Shown piece by piece: positions 50,602 through 60,269 of a stretch of DNA of 64,000 nucleotides. The stretch's first letter is position 1; each line of letters opens with the position of its first letter. The notes under the pieces were generated by a model. It did no database searches. It worked only from the letters and a program-made list of their open reading frames with translations, and was not told the DNA's origin. The position numbers were made by a program, and so were the translations under genes. Source of the stretch: JAJXXT01 sp963764465 (lineage in GTDB: Bacteria; Pseudomonadota; Alphaproteobacteria; Acetobacterales; Acetobacteraceae); contig CAVXSO010000006.1 of assembly GCA_963764465.1 (NCBI GenBank), forward strand, positions 1,116,001-1,180,000. The letters are read 5' to 3'.

Positions 50602-52358
50602 TGGACCAGAAACGCATGCTGCTCGCGATCGCGATCTCGGTCGCGATCATTCTCGGCTTCCAGTTGCTGCTGCCGCATCCGGCGCCGCAGCCGGCGACGC
50701 ATCCGGCGGCGACGTCGCAGACCGGGGCGCCGGTGCCGGGCGCGGTGCCGGGAGGGCCGGCGCAGCTGGGGGCGGCGAAGCCGAAGCCGGCACCGGATAA
50801 CGGGCCGAAGCTCGCGATCGACGCGCCGCGGATCGAGGGCAGCATCAGCCTGACGGGGGCGAGGCTCGACCACCTGGTGCTGCGCGACTACCGCGAGACG
50901 ATCGCGCGGAACTCGCCGCTGGTGACGCTGCTGGAGCCGGCGGGGAGCGAGCACCCGTACTACATCCAGTTCGGCTGGAGCACGGCGCCGGGCGGCCATG
51001 TGAAGCTGCCGGATTCCGGCACGGTGTGGACGAGTTCCGGCGGCACGCTCTCGCCCGCGCATCCGGTGACGCTCTCGTGGGACAACGGCGAGGGCCTGGT
51101 GTTCTCGATCGGGTTCAAGGTCGACGAGAACTACATGTTCACGGTGACGCAGGGCGTGCGCAACAGCGGTACCGCGCCGGTTTCGCTGTACCCGTGGTCG
51201 CGGATCTCGCGCGACTACACGCCGGTGGTGCTGGGGACCTACCTGCTGCACGAGGGGCTGACGGGCGTTCTGGACGGCACGCTGAAGGAAATGAAGTACG
51301 CCGCGGCCAAGACCGACGCCAAGGGCAAGGCGGATGGCTTGGCGCTCGACCTCTCGACCACCGGGGGATGGGCGGGAATTACCGACAAGTACTGGCTGAC
51401 GGCGCTGGTTCCCGACCAGAAGGCGCCGCAGACCGCGGAGTACCGTTACGAGGGGCCAACGTCCGACGGGGCCAAGGGGGACAGCTACCAGGCGCTGTTC
51501 CTGGCGAAGACGCCGCAGTCGATCGCACCGGGGGCTTCGGCCGAGACGGTGGGCCATGTCTTCGCCGGCGCGAAGGTGGTGGCGCTGCTCGACGAGTACC
51601 AGGCGGCGCTGCACATCCCCTCCTTCGACAAGGCGGTGGATTTCGGCTGGTTCTATTTCATTACGAAACCGTTCTTCTTCGCGCTCGACTGGCTGAACAC
51701 GCTGCTGGGCAATTTCGGGCTGGCGATCATCCTGTTCACGTTCTGCCTGAAGCTGCTGTTCTTCCCGCTCGCGAACTATTCCTACCGCTCGATGAGCAAG
51801 ATGAAGCTGCTCGGGCCGAAGATGCAGACGCTGAAGGAGATCCACAAGGACGACCCGCAGGCGCTGCAGCGCGAGACGATGGCGCTGTACAAGGCGGAGG
51901 GGGTGAACCCGGCCTCCGGCTGCCTGCCGATGCTGATCCAGATCCCGATCTTCTTCTCGCTCTACAAGGTGCTCTACGTCACCATCGAGATGCGGCACGC
52001 GCCGTTCTATGGCTGGATCCACGACCTTTCGGCCGAGGACCCGACGAACGTGTTCAACCTGTTCGGGCTGATACCGTTCGACCCCGGAACGATCCTGCCG
52101 ATGCTGCACCTCGGCGCGCTGCCGCTGATCATGGGGCTGACGAGCTGGGCGCAGCAGCGGCTGAACCCGCCGCCGCCGGACCCGACGCAGGCGAAGGTGA
52201 TGCAGTTCATGCCGGTGCTGATGATGTTCATGCTGGCGCGGTTCCCGGCGGGGCTGGTGCTGTACTGGACCACCAACAACCTGCTGACCATGGCGCAGCA
52301 ATGGTGGATCATGCGCTCGACGCGGGTGGGTGCGAAGCGCGTGCCGGCGCGGACCTGA
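50601..52358 (+). CDS. yidC: Membrane protein insertase YidC/Oxa1
   Basis: A 585-residue insertase. Seen: MDQKRMLLAIAISVAIILGF (TM1), a Pro/Ala-rich linker, the periplasmic domain (~75-365), then the Oxa1 core: FFALDWLNTLLGNFGLAIIL, YRSMSKMKLLGPKMQTLKEI, GCLPMLIQIPIFFSLYKVLY and LMMFMLARFPAGLVLYWTTN. The conserved Arg of the hydrophilic groove is expected in the SYRSMSKM segment. Complete and typical of Gram-negatives. Confidence 0.97.
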   Translation: MDQKRMLLAIAISVAIILGFQLLLPHPAPQPATHPAATSQTGAPVPGAVPGGPAQLGAAKPKPAPDNGPKLAIDAPRIEGSISLTGARLDHLVLRDYRETIARNSPLVTLLEPAGSEHPYYIQFGWSTAPGGHVKLPDSGTVWTSSGGTLSPAHPVTLSWDNGEGLVFSIGFKVDENYMFTVTQGVRNSGTAPVSLYPWSRISRDYTPVVLGTYLLHEGLTGVLDGTLKEMKYAAAKTDAKGKADGLALDLSTTGGWAGITDKYWLTALVPDQKAPQTAEYRYEGPTSDGAKGDSYQALFLAKTPQSIAPGASAETVGHVFAGAKVVALLDEYQAALHIPSFDKAVDFGWFYFITKPFFFALDWLNTLLGNFGLAIILFTFCLKLLFFPLANYSYRSMSKMKLLGPKMQTLKEIHKDDPQALQRETMALYKAEGVNPASGCLPMLIQIPIFFSLYKVLYVTIEMRHAPFYGWIHDLSAEDPTNVFNLFGLIPFDPGTILPMLHLGALPLIMGLTSWAQQRLNPPPPDPTQAKVMQFMPVLMMFMLARFPAGLVLYWTTNNLLTMAQQWWIMRSTRVGAKRVPART

Positions 52359-52381
52359 CGGACCGGCGGTCGCGTCGCGAG

Positions 52382-53014
52382 GTGGACGAGGTCGACTGGA
52401 TCGAGGCGGGGCGCCTGCTGTTCGCGCGGCCGTGCCGCTTTGTCTGGGCGGCGCAGACGCTGGACGGGCTGCCGGCGCCGGGACTGCCGGAGATCGCGTT
52501 CGCGGGGCGGTCCAATGTGGGGAAGTCCTCGCTGCTCAACGCGCTCACGGGGCAGAAGGCGCTGGCGCGGGTTTCCGGCCGGCCGGGGCGGACGCAGCAG
52601 CTCAACTTCTTCGAACTCGACGGGCGGCTGATGCTCGTCGACATGCCGGGCTATGGCTATGCCGAGGCGGCGAAGCGGGTGAAGGAGGACTGGCAGGGAA
52701 TGATGTTCCGCTACCTGCGCGGGCGGCCGACACTGGCGCGGGTGATGCTGCTGCTCGACGCGCGGGTGGAGGTGAAGCCGGCGGACGAGGCGGCGATGGA
52801 CCTGCTGGACCAGGCGGCGGTGGTCTACCAGGTGGTGCTGACCAAGGTGGACGCGGTGACGGAGGCGGCGCGGGCGGCGAAGCTCGACGCGGTGGGAGCG
52901 ATCGCGCGGCGGCGGCCGGCGGCGCACCCGGAGGTGCTGGCGACGAGCAGCGAGACCGGGGCGGGGATCGCGGAGCTGCGCGCGACGCTGGCGCCGTTCG
53001 CCGCGGCGGGCTGA
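52382..53014 (+). CDS. engB: Ribosome-assembly GTPase EngB/YsxC
   Basis: A 210-residue GTPase needed for 50S assembly. Seen: G1 FAGRSNVGKSSLLNALTGQ, SGRPGRTQQLNFFELDGRL (switch I), G3 VDMPGYGYAEAAKRVKEDW, and G4 VVLTKVDAV. The start is GTG at 52382, the only usable one downstream of the yidC stop in this frame. Confidence 0.95.
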   Translation: MDEVDWIEAGRLLFARPCRFVWAAQTLDGLPAPGLPEIAFAGRSNVGKSSLLNALTGQKALARVSGRPGRTQQLNFFELDGRLMLVDMPGYGYAEAAKRVKEDWQGMMFRYLRGRPTLARVMLLLDARVEVKPADEAAMDLLDQAAVVYQVVLTKVDAVTEAARAAKLDAVGAIARRRPAAHPEVLATSSETGAGIAELRATLAPFAAAG

Positions 53015-53132
53015 GGCCCCCTGCCCTTTCGCGTGCCTGACCCGAGCGGGGCTCGGCTTGACCGGATCAGGGCCCGCCCGCATACGCGCGGGACCGGAAT
53101 GCCCGAATTGGGGGCCCGAGTTGGGGGAAAGC

Positions 53133-54029
53133 ATGCTGGACGACGCCACCAAGACCGCGGCCGAACGGGCCGAGACGCTGGCCCATGCGCTGCCGTTCCT
53201 GCGCCGCTACGCGGGGGCGACGGTGGTGGTGAAGTATGGCGGCCACGCGATGGGCGAGGAGGACCTGGCGGCGACGTTCGGGCGCGATATCGCGCTGCTC
53301 AAGCACGTGGGGGTCAACCCCGTGGTGGTGCATGGCGGCGGGCCGCAGATCAACGCGATGCTGAAGCGGCTGGCGATCCAGTCCACGTTTGTCGATGGGC
53401 TGCGGGTGACGGACGCGGCGATGGTCGAGGTGGTGGAAATGGTGCTGGCCGGCACCGTCAACAAGCAGGTGGCGGGGCTGATCAATGCCGCGGGGGCGCT
53501 GGCTGTCGGCATCTGCGGCAAGGATGGCGGGCTGATCCGGGCGCGCAAGCTGCGGCGCACGGTGCGCGACCCTGGCAGCCGCATCGAGCGGGAGCTCGAC
53601 CTCGGCTTCGTGGGTGAGCCGGAGCATGTGGATGTGCGGGTGATCCATGCGCTGACGGGGGCGGGGCTGATCCCGGTGATCGCGCCCGTCGGCATGGGGG
53701 CGGACGGGCAGACCTATAACATCAACGCCGACACGGTGGCGGGGGCGGTCGCCGGGGCGCTGGGGGCGATGCGGCTGCTGATGCTGACGGATGTGGCCGG
53801 CGTGCTGGACGCCGAGAAGCGCCTGGTGCCGGAGATGACGGTTGCGGAGGTGGACGCCGCGATCGCATCCGGCGTGATATCGGGCGGCATGATCCCCAAG
53901 GTGACGACGTGCGTGGAGGCGGTGAAGCTGGGCGTGAAGGGGGCGGTGATCCTGGATGGCCGGCAGAAGCATGCCTGCCTGCTGGAGCTGTTCACCGAGG
54001 GCGGGGGCGGCACGATCATCCGGCCGTGA
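53133..54029 (+). CDS. argB: Acetylglutamate kinase
   Basis: A 298-residue kinase, second step of arginine synthesis. Seen: ATVVVKYGGHAMGEEDL, VNPVVVHGGGPQINAMLKRL, FVDGLRVTDAAMVEVVEMVL, GICGKDGGLIRARKL, NINADTVAGAVAGALGA and LMLTDVAGVLD. The ATG at 53133 has GGGGGAAA upstream. The 118 bases before it hold two small GC-rich hairpins (53042-53056 and about 53073-53090), perhaps a terminator or attenuator for the upstream block. Normally near dapD/dapE in this family, here 7.8 kb away. Confidence 0.95.
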   Translation: MLDDATKTAAERAETLAHALPFLRRYAGATVVVKYGGHAMGEEDLAATFGRDIALLKHVGVNPVVVHGGGPQINAMLKRLAIQSTFVDGLRVTDAAMVEVVEMVLAGTVNKQVAGLINAAGALAVGICGKDGGLIRARKLRRTVRDPGSRIERELDLGFVGEPEHVDVRVIHALTGAGLIPVIAPVGMGADGQTYNINADTVAGAVAGALGAMRLLMLTDVAGVLDAEKRLVPEMTVAEVDAAIASGVISGGMIPKVTTCVEAVKLGVKGAVILDGRQKHACLLELFTEGGGGTIIRP

Positions 54030-54149
54030 GGATGGCGGGGCCACGATGTTTTCGCCGGCCATGAAGGCGCGCGGGCCATGCAAGGCGGCCACGGGGCGGT
54101 GGCGCAGTGGCGGCGGGGCCGCGATGTGCGGCGCCGCTGAGATTTCGAG

Positions 54150-55115
54150 ATGAATTCACGGCCGCCTGCGTCCATCGATGTGGTGATGCCGACGTATAAT
54201 CGCGCTGCGCTCATTCCGCGCGCGGTGGAGACGTTCCTGGCAACGCGCAAGCCGGCGGGCGTGGCGGTGCGGCTGGTGATCGTGGACAACAATTCCAGCG
54301 ACGAGACTCGCGCGGTGTGCGCCGAGGCGGTGGCGCGGCATTCTGGCGTGGTCTGTTATCTCTTCGAGGCCAGGCAGGGGCGGCATTTTGCGTTGAATGC
54401 AGGGATCATGGCCTCGCGGGCGGACGTGGTTGCGTTTTTCGATGACGACGAGACGCTGGATGCGGCGTGGGTGGAGGTGATCACGCGGGAGTTCAGCGAT
54501 GCTGGGACGCATTTCATCGGGGGGCCGTATTTTCCCAATTGGCTGGCGCCGCAGCCGACGTGGCTTCCGCCGGGGTTCGACGGGGTGCTGGGCATCACAC
54601 GATGGGGGGAGCGGCGCGTGCGCTATGGAACGCCGGGGTTCGATGGCGAGGTATGGGGCGGGAACGCCGCGTTCCGCCGCCAGATATTCGACGAGGTGGG
54701 GCTTTATTCGACGAAGTTCATGTATGCGGAAGATACGGAGATGTTCAGGCGCCTGAAGGGGAAATATTGCGGCTATTACGTGCCGGATTTGAAGATTTAC
54801 CACGACATACCGGAACGAAAGCTGCAGAAGGCGTATTTCCGCCGATGGTTTTATGAACACGGCGTGAACATGGCGCGGCTGAAGAGGGAGCAGGAAGACG
54901 GCAAGGCGGTCCGTATGCTCTTTGGCGTGCCGAGGTGGACCGTGCGCAAGAGAATTGAGCTTCGTTTCAGGTGCTGGCGCCTGGCGCTGCGTGGCGACGA
55001 GGTGGGGGCGTTTACGGCGGAACTCGATGCCCGGCAACTAGCGGTTATGCGGCCGGATTTCAGGCGACCACCGGTGAAGAGTTTTGGCGATCGAAGCGGG
55101 CGGAACGAGCAGTGA
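54150..55115 (+). CDS. Family 2 glycosyltransferase
   Basis: A 321-residue GT-A glycosyltransferase. Seen: SIDVVMPTYNRAALIPRAVE, VDNNSSDETRAVC, ARQGRHFALNAGIMASRADV with VVAFFDDDETLD (DxD metal site), VWGGNAAFRRQIFDEVGLY and YAEDTEMFRRLKGKYCGYY (the catalytic acid ED). A Lys/Arg-rich tail follows. It likely adds a sugar to an envelope or secreted polysaccharide; acceptor unknown. First gene of the glycan block set between argB and dapD. Confidence 0.88.
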   Translation: MNSRPPASIDVVMPTYNRAALIPRAVETFLATRKPAGVAVRLVIVDNNSSDETRAVCAEAVARHSGVVCYLFEARQGRHFALNAGIMASRADVVAFFDDDETLDAAWVEVITREFSDAGTHFIGGPYFPNWLAPQPTWLPPGFDGVLGITRWGERRVRYGTPGFDGEVWGGNAAFRRQIFDEVGLYSTKFMYAEDTEMFRRLKGKYCGYYVPDLKIYHDIPERKLQKAYFRRWFYEHGVNMARLKREQEDGKAVRMLFGVPRWTVRKRIELRFRCWRLALRGDEVGAFTAELDARQLAVMRPDFRRPPVKSFGDRSGRNEQ

Positions 55116-55155
55116 TGCGCCGGCGGCGAAATCTCGGTTCCCGGCAAGAGAGCGG

Positions 55156-56028
55156 ATGACGACGCATCGTCGGTGCGATACAAACCCCGCGGATTATTTT
55201 TCCTCCGATTTTGGCCTCATCGAACATTTTCGATGGCGCAGCAAAAATATATTTCTACGTCGGGCCGATTTCGCCCAAGACGCGGTCAGTGCGCTGCTTG
55301 GCATTCGTCGTCGCGCCATCCGGCGCGCTCTGGCGCTTGTTCAGCAGAAAGTACTACTCGCCTCGGTGGTCGTTCCCGGCCGAGAGGCAGACCTCGACCG
55401 CGTGATCAGCAAACTCGTTAGCACCCGGCACGCAGTTACGGTCGCGAAGGCGCCGATGCAGGCACGCGGGAAGATGGCAAATATCAACTCGGCAATCGCG
55501 CCATATGATGTCGACGAATTTCGACTGGCTATTGGTCATCGACGACGATATCGACTGCGGTCCGATGTTTCTCGACGTTTTCTTGCCGAAGCTGCGTATC
55601 GCGGCTTCCGGCTCGCGATGCCAGCGCACCGACAGCTGCTCGTTTGCTTCGTTCCGCGTGACACAACGGCACTGGGCGAACCGCATCGCGGCGGACGGGC
55701 TTCGTTGAGATCGGCCCGGTAACGCTCCTGCACCGGTCGACATTCGCAGCATTGCTGCCATTTCCTGAGCTGCGTTGGGCCTGGGGAATCGATGTTCACT
55801 GGGCTCAACGTCGCGGCTGCGGCGGGACTGGCCGATCGGTGTGGTCGATGTGGCGCCTGTGCGCCATTTGCGCCCCGTTGCCGCCACGTATCCCGTGGAC
55901 GAGGCAATGGACGAGGCCAGGGCCTTCCTGGCCGCCACATGGAGATCGATCTGTCCCGGCCACACGATGCATTCGCGATCTCGCTTTCTACCGCTGAGTG
56001 GACGTCACGCCACGCGAAGGCGCTTTAG
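55156..56028 (+). pseudogene. Glycosyltransferase-like protein, multiply frameshifted
   Basis: Read across about seven shifts, a GT-A type protein appears: VVVPGREADLDRVISKLVST and ARGKMANINSAIAPYDVDEF, then FDWLLVIDDDIDCGPMFLDV (DxD site) after a shift at 55516, RGFRLAMPAHR after one near 55575, SFASFRVTQRHWANRIAA after one near 55630, FVEIGPVTLLHRSTFAALLP and FPELRWAWGIDVHWA after one near 55696, and DWPIGVVDVAPVRHLRPVAA with TYPVDEAMDEARAFL after one near 55800. Nearly every shift is one base in a run (TTT for TT, GGG for GG, C for CC). No single frame covers it. Start (ATG 55156) and end are estimates. GC is below the window average in the first 150 bases. Confidence 0.65.
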
Positions 56029-57573
56029 GCGGCTAAAAAGCGGGCGCAGCATCGCGGCCAAGCGCGTCTCCGGGCCCTCGGGCGCGCCAGCGAGCCACCA
56101 GATCGTGCTGAGTGCGGCTGCGAAGACGGCGATGACGAAGAGACCGATCCCCGCCCCTTCGACGATGGCGGGAAGCACGCGCGTCGATGCGGCGTCGTGC
56201 CAGCCCCAGCCAGTCGCCCAGACCGCAGCCATGGTGATGATGCTGGCGAGGAAGGTCCGCACCATGCCGCCAAGCCCGTCGCGCACTCGCAGTTCGCCCG
56301 ACATGCGCAAGACGACCGCAAAAACCGCGGCTTCGAAGAAGAGACTGCCACCGCCCACCAGGCGACGGACAAGCACATCGCCGCCGCGCACGGCATAAAG
56401 CAGCATGAGGACGCGGACGGCGGCGCTGACGGCGATCACCACGAAATAGCGCGGCGACACGGCCGCTCGCGGAGAGCAGCGACGCTGAAACCCAGCCAAA
56501 CGGCGAGACGGCGCAGATGATCGCGATGACGGCGACCAGCGGGCGCGCCGCGATCCAGCGCGGCCCCAGCAGCACCGTGACCACGGGGCCGGCTGACGCC
56601 GAAATGGCGATCGCCAGAGGCGCAATCAGCAGGGTGAGGAAGGCGACCACGGCCATGGGCGCCAGGGCCTGCCGGTCGCCACGGCGGCGGGCCTCGGCGA
56701 AGCCCGGGGAAAAGGGCCGACGGCCGCGGGCGCAATGAACTCGCTGACCGGCAGCCCGCCGATTTCCCAGGCAAGGGAATAGAGACCGAAGGCAGCGACG
56801 CCCAATGCCGGCGTGATGATAAATGCGTCGCTGCGCTGCCAGGCGATGCTGGCCATGCTGCAAGCCCAGGACCAGAAGGAAAACCCGAACAGGTCACGCC
56901 AATGACTTAGGGTAAAACGCGGGCGATGAGGGCGAACCATATAGGTCGCTACGAGACGAGAGAGTTTCGATACCGAGATGGCGATCAGGAGCGCCCAGTA
57001 GCTGCGCAGCAGCAGCGCGGCGACGATGGCGACCGCGACCTGCAGGACACGCGGCAGGATCTGCAGGGCGAATTCGACATCGAAGCGGAGATTGCGCCGG
57101 AATTCCACGATCGCGATGTTCTCGAAGCCTGACAAGGCCGTGAGTGCTGCCAGAATCAGAAGCACTGACGACAGCCGGGGTTCCCCAAACCACGCCCCGG
57201 CGAAGGGGGCCGCGAGCGCGACCACGCCAGCGGTGAGCAGACCGCGTATGGCCTGCATGGTGAAGGCGGTATCGTAGAGCGCGGTTGCTTCGTCCGGATG
57301 GCGGACAAGAGCGTCGGCCACGCCTACCTCGGAGAAGGCGTTGACCGATTGCAGGAAGGCGGCGGCCATGGCGACGAGGCCGAAATCCGCTGGCACGAGG
57401 ATGCGCGCCACGACGAGCGTGCTGATCAGGCCCAGGGTGCGGGACGTGAAGCGCACCGCGACCATCCATGCGGCACCGACCGTGACCCGCCTAGCGAGGG
57501 ACACGTTTGCCGTGGCCGGGGCGCCAGCTTCGGGCGCCGATCGATCGGCGGAACGTGATGCTTCAACTGACAT
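56005..57573 (-). pseudogene. Lipopolysaccharide/oligosaccharide flippase (Wzx/MATE-like), frameshifted
   Basis: A ~520-residue polytopic membrane protein that would flip lipid-linked sugars. The first part (MSVEASRSADR, RVTVGAAWMVAVRFTSRTLG, ILVPADFGLVAMAAAFLQSV, FEVGVADALV-like and LYSLAWEIGGLPVSEFIAPA) is intact to ~56740. There one C is missing from a CCC run; the next frame gives PGFAEARRRGDRQALAPMAV and WVSASLLSASGRVAA. A second shift near 56445 leads to RYFVVIAVSAAVRVLMLLYA and the end at 56005. The domain order fits the MVF/polysaccharide-transport family with 12-14 helices. The TTG at 57612 is less likely as start than ATG 57573. Eight or more helices would be lost if the first shift is real. 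Confidence 0.7.
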
Positions 57574-57618
57574 GCGGCCAAGCAGTATCACGACGGGCGC
57601 GATGGCAGGCAACGCTGA

Positions 57619-58803
57619 TCATGTGGGTTGCCACTGCACGACGACGCGCCATTCTGGCCAAGACAGGGAATGCCCGCATCGAATGAGCAGAATTCTATTG
57701 TCCCTCGTATGTGTCGAGAAGAATTCTTCGATTTTGTCGACGCTTGACTGCCATTGGAACTCGTGAGCGCGAGCATGCCCCGCCGATGCGATACGCATGC
57801 GCATGTCGTCGTCGTCCAGCAAAATCGACACGGCGTCGGCAAGGAGGTCGGGGCGCTTGGGCGGCACCACTAGCGCCGTCTCGCCATGCTTCGCGTAGTC
57901 GCGGCTGCCGCCGTTTTCCGCACAAACGACGGCACAGCCGCATGCCATGGCTTCGATTCCCGTCAGACCCCACCCTTCGTAATGGGAAGGCATGACGAAG
58001 ACTTTCTGATGATTGTAGAAAGACCTGAGCTCGCTCGACGAGGGGCGCTCAAGCCACGTGATCCACGGCGGCAGATCGACCTTCAGGCTCCCGAACGCGG
58101 TTGCCTCAAGCCGGTCTCCGTAGCGGTTGCGCAGGAGTTCCATACATTCGATCGCGTCCTGTGTACCCTTGAACGTTTCGCGCCGCGCTGGAAACCCGAC
58201 GGTCAGTCCAGTTCGTTGCGCTTGCGGGACGTCGCAGCCGAAGACATCGAAGTCGAGCCCACAGGGAACGGTCGCTTCCACGGTCGCTCCGATCGCGGTA
58301 AGCATGTCGTGGACCGCCGACGAGGATGCGATCAAGCGAAATCCCGCGTGGAACGCCCGTTCGATCAGGGCGCGTCTTTCTGGCCCGCTGCTCATCCAGA
58401 ATTCGTAGTCGTAAACGATCTGGACTTTCTTTCCCTTTCGCGCCGGCGCGTTCCGCATCGCGTCGCTCGTCTGGAAGGCGGTCGCCAGGAGCACGTCGGC
58501 ATCGGGAAGGGAATGCGGATCGAGATCGCGCACGAGGTGAACGCCAACCCGCGGATCGAGAGGGAACGAGGCAATCAGCGGACGATTCTCCCGGCGCAGG
58601 CGGCGCGCCCACAGAAACGTTCCTACAGCGGAACGCAAAGTATAGCGAGGCGATAAGAGGCGGGGGAATATGATTCGTACCCGATGCCCGCGCGCGGCCA
58701 GTTCCTGGGCGTATGTATAATGAACGTGATATCCGCCGCTGTGAGCCGTCGAAAACGACGGGAGTACGACGGAAATGCTCAGTGGACGGTGTCTTTCGGC
58801 CAT
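57619..58803 (-). CDS. Family 4 glycosyltransferase
   Basis: A 394-residue GT-B glycosyltransferase. Seen: LSISVVLPSFSTAHSGGYHV at the start, YTYAQELAARGHRVRIIFPR, VGFPARRETFKGTQDAIECM in the linker between domains, and VMPSHYEGWGLTGIEAMACG with CAVVCAENGGSRDYAKHGE, the EX7E nucleotide-sugar motif. I placed the start at ATG 58803; an in-frame ATG further upstream would add an atypical ~38-residue leader. It is intact, unlike the flippase that follows 45 bases later on the same strand. Confidence 0.85.
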   Translation of the reverse strand: MAERHRPLSISVVLPSFSTAHSGGYHVHYTYAQELAARGHRVRIIFPRLLSPRYTLRSAVGTFLWARRLRRENRPLIASFPLDPRVGVHLVRDLDPHSLPDADVLLATAFQTSDAMRNAPARKGKKVQIVYDYEFWMSSGPERRALIERAFHAGFRLIASSSAVHDMLTAIGATVEATVPCGLDFDVFGCDVPQAQRTGLTVGFPARRETFKGTQDAIECMELLRNRYGDRLEATAFGSLKVDLPPWITWLERPSSSELRSFYNHQKVFVMPSHYEGWGLTGIEAMACGCAVVCAENGGSRDYAKHGETALVVPPKRPDLLADAVSILLDDDDMRMRIASAGHARAHEFQWQSSVDKIEEFFSTHTRDNRILLIRCGHSLSWPEWRVVVQWQPT

Positions 58804-59015
58804 GGTCTTGCGGGAGGCCCTTTTTGCCCGTCGAATGCCAATGCTGAAACGTTGCGGCGTATCGGCGGCGGGCTCGCCTCGGCTTTCGGAAACGGCCCCT
58901 GTCGCCCATTCTCGTGTCATCGCGAGAGGCTCTACCACGGGCCGGTGCTCGCGCTCCATCGCCGTGAGGGTCGGCGGTGGTGAGGGTCACCAATCTTGAC
59001 GAAGGAAGGCGGCCG

Positions 59016-60269
59016 CTAGCGGCCGGCGACGGACAGAAATTCGATTTGCCAGCGCATTTCCTCGGTGGTGAGGGGGAAGTCGCCGCCCGGGGCGGCGCGC
59101 AGGACGGCTTCGGGGGCGAGGCGGGCGAGCAGGGTTTGCAGCGGGCCGGCGACGCGCATGCTGAAGCCGGATTTCCAGACCAGGCTCACCAGGCCCTTGC
59201 CGCTGCGCAGCGAGGCGGCGCGCTCCACCACCGAGGCGTTGACGCCGGCGGCGACCGCGAGCAGCGCGGTGGCGAGACGGACCTCGCCGCGCTGCACCGC
59301 GTCCATCAGCGCGGCCTCGTCGAGCCGGCCCTCGGCGGCGACGTGGCGCGCCTCGGCCAGCGCGTCCGCGGAGCCGGGGGCGGCGGGCTCCGCCGGCGGG
59401 GGCATCAGCCGCGCGGTGAGGCGCTGGCGCAGGTCCGCGCGGGTCGCGGGGTCGAGGTCGGCGCGGGCGGCGAGTTCCTCGAGCAGGCAGGTGGCGACGA
59501 TCTCCGAGAGGGCGGCGGCGGCGCGGGCGGTGAGGCGCGGGCGGCGGATGAGCGGGCCGTGCCAGGAGGGATGCGAGGCGGCTTCCGCGATCAGCGCGTC
59601 CAGCGTTGCCTCGCGGATGGCGGCGGTGGGGTTGGTAAGCAGCGCCTCCACCGCCTCGCTGTCGGCCATGGCGGCGATGCGGTCGGCGACGGCCTCCGGC
59701 AGGTCCGGGCGGCGGGCGATGGCGATGGCGGTGACCTGGCAAGGGGGTGCCGCGAGGAGGGCGAGCAGGTCTGCCTGGGTGAGGATGGGCGAGAGGCGCA
59801 GCACGGGCTCGGCGACCGGCAGGGCGGTGTCGGCGGCGAGGCGCAGGATGAGGTCGCGCGGGGCGGTGGACATGTCCTTCACGACGTCGGCGATGGCGGC
59901 GCGGACGCGCACGGCCTCGTCGGCGACGAGGCGTTCGAGCACGTCGATCACGCGGTCGCCCATGCGGGCGCGGCCGGGGGCGGCCATGCCGGGGAGCAGG
60001 AGGGCGAGCTTGCGGGCGACGAGGGTGCGCACGCGCTCGTCGATGTCCTGGGCGAGGATGGCGTCCGCGCCGGGCGGGGCGGCCTGGTTGAGGGCAAGCG
60101 AGGCGCGCACGGTGATGGCCTCGTCGCGGGCGAGGGCGAGGAGGACGTGTTCCTCCGACACGGTGGAGGCGGCGAGGCGGACGCGGGCGGTTTCGTCGGG
60201 CGGGATGAGGCGGGCGATGGGGTTCAGGACCGGGCCGTGCGCCGGCAGCTGGGTTTGTGCCGCGCTCAT
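59016..60269 (-). CDS. DUF2336 protein
   Basis: A 417-residue Ala/Leu/Arg-rich helical protein of unknown function. Seen: repeated ~30-residue helix pairs such as DERVRTLVARKLALLLPGM, RVRAAIADVVKDMSTAPRDL and AVEALLTNPTAAIREATLDA, a HEAT-like pattern, and PLIRRPRLTARAAAALSEIV, characteristic of DUF2336, a family known mainly from alphaproteobacteria. The start overlaps the stop of the GGDEF gene (ATGA), so the two are probably made together; a regulatory link to c-di-GMP is inference. Confidence 0.85.
   Translation of the reverse strand: MSAAQTQLPAHGPVLNPIARLIPPDETARVRLAASTVSEEHVLLALARDEAITVRASLALNQAAPPGADAILAQDIDERVRTLVARKLALLLPGMAAPGRARMGDRVIDVLERLVADEAVRVRAAIADVVKDMSTAPRDLILRLAADTALPVAEPVLRLSPILTQADLLALLAAPPCQVTAIAIARRPDLPEAVADRIAAMADSEAVEALLTNPTAAIREATLDALIAEAASHPSWHGPLIRRPRLTARAAAALSEIVATCLLEELAARADLDPATRADLRQRLTARLMPPPAEPAAPGSADALAEARHVAAEGRLDEAALMDAVQRGEVRLATALLAVAAGVNASVVERAASLRSGKGLVSLVWKSGFSMRVAGPLQTLLARLAPEAVLRAAPGGDFPLTTEEMRWQIEFLSVAGR

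Noticed and set aside
53042..53056. Hairpin CCGAGC-GGG-GCTCGG as a Rho-independent terminator after engB
   Set aside because: The stem is only 6 bp and no T tract follows; mentioned with argB but not called as a terminator.
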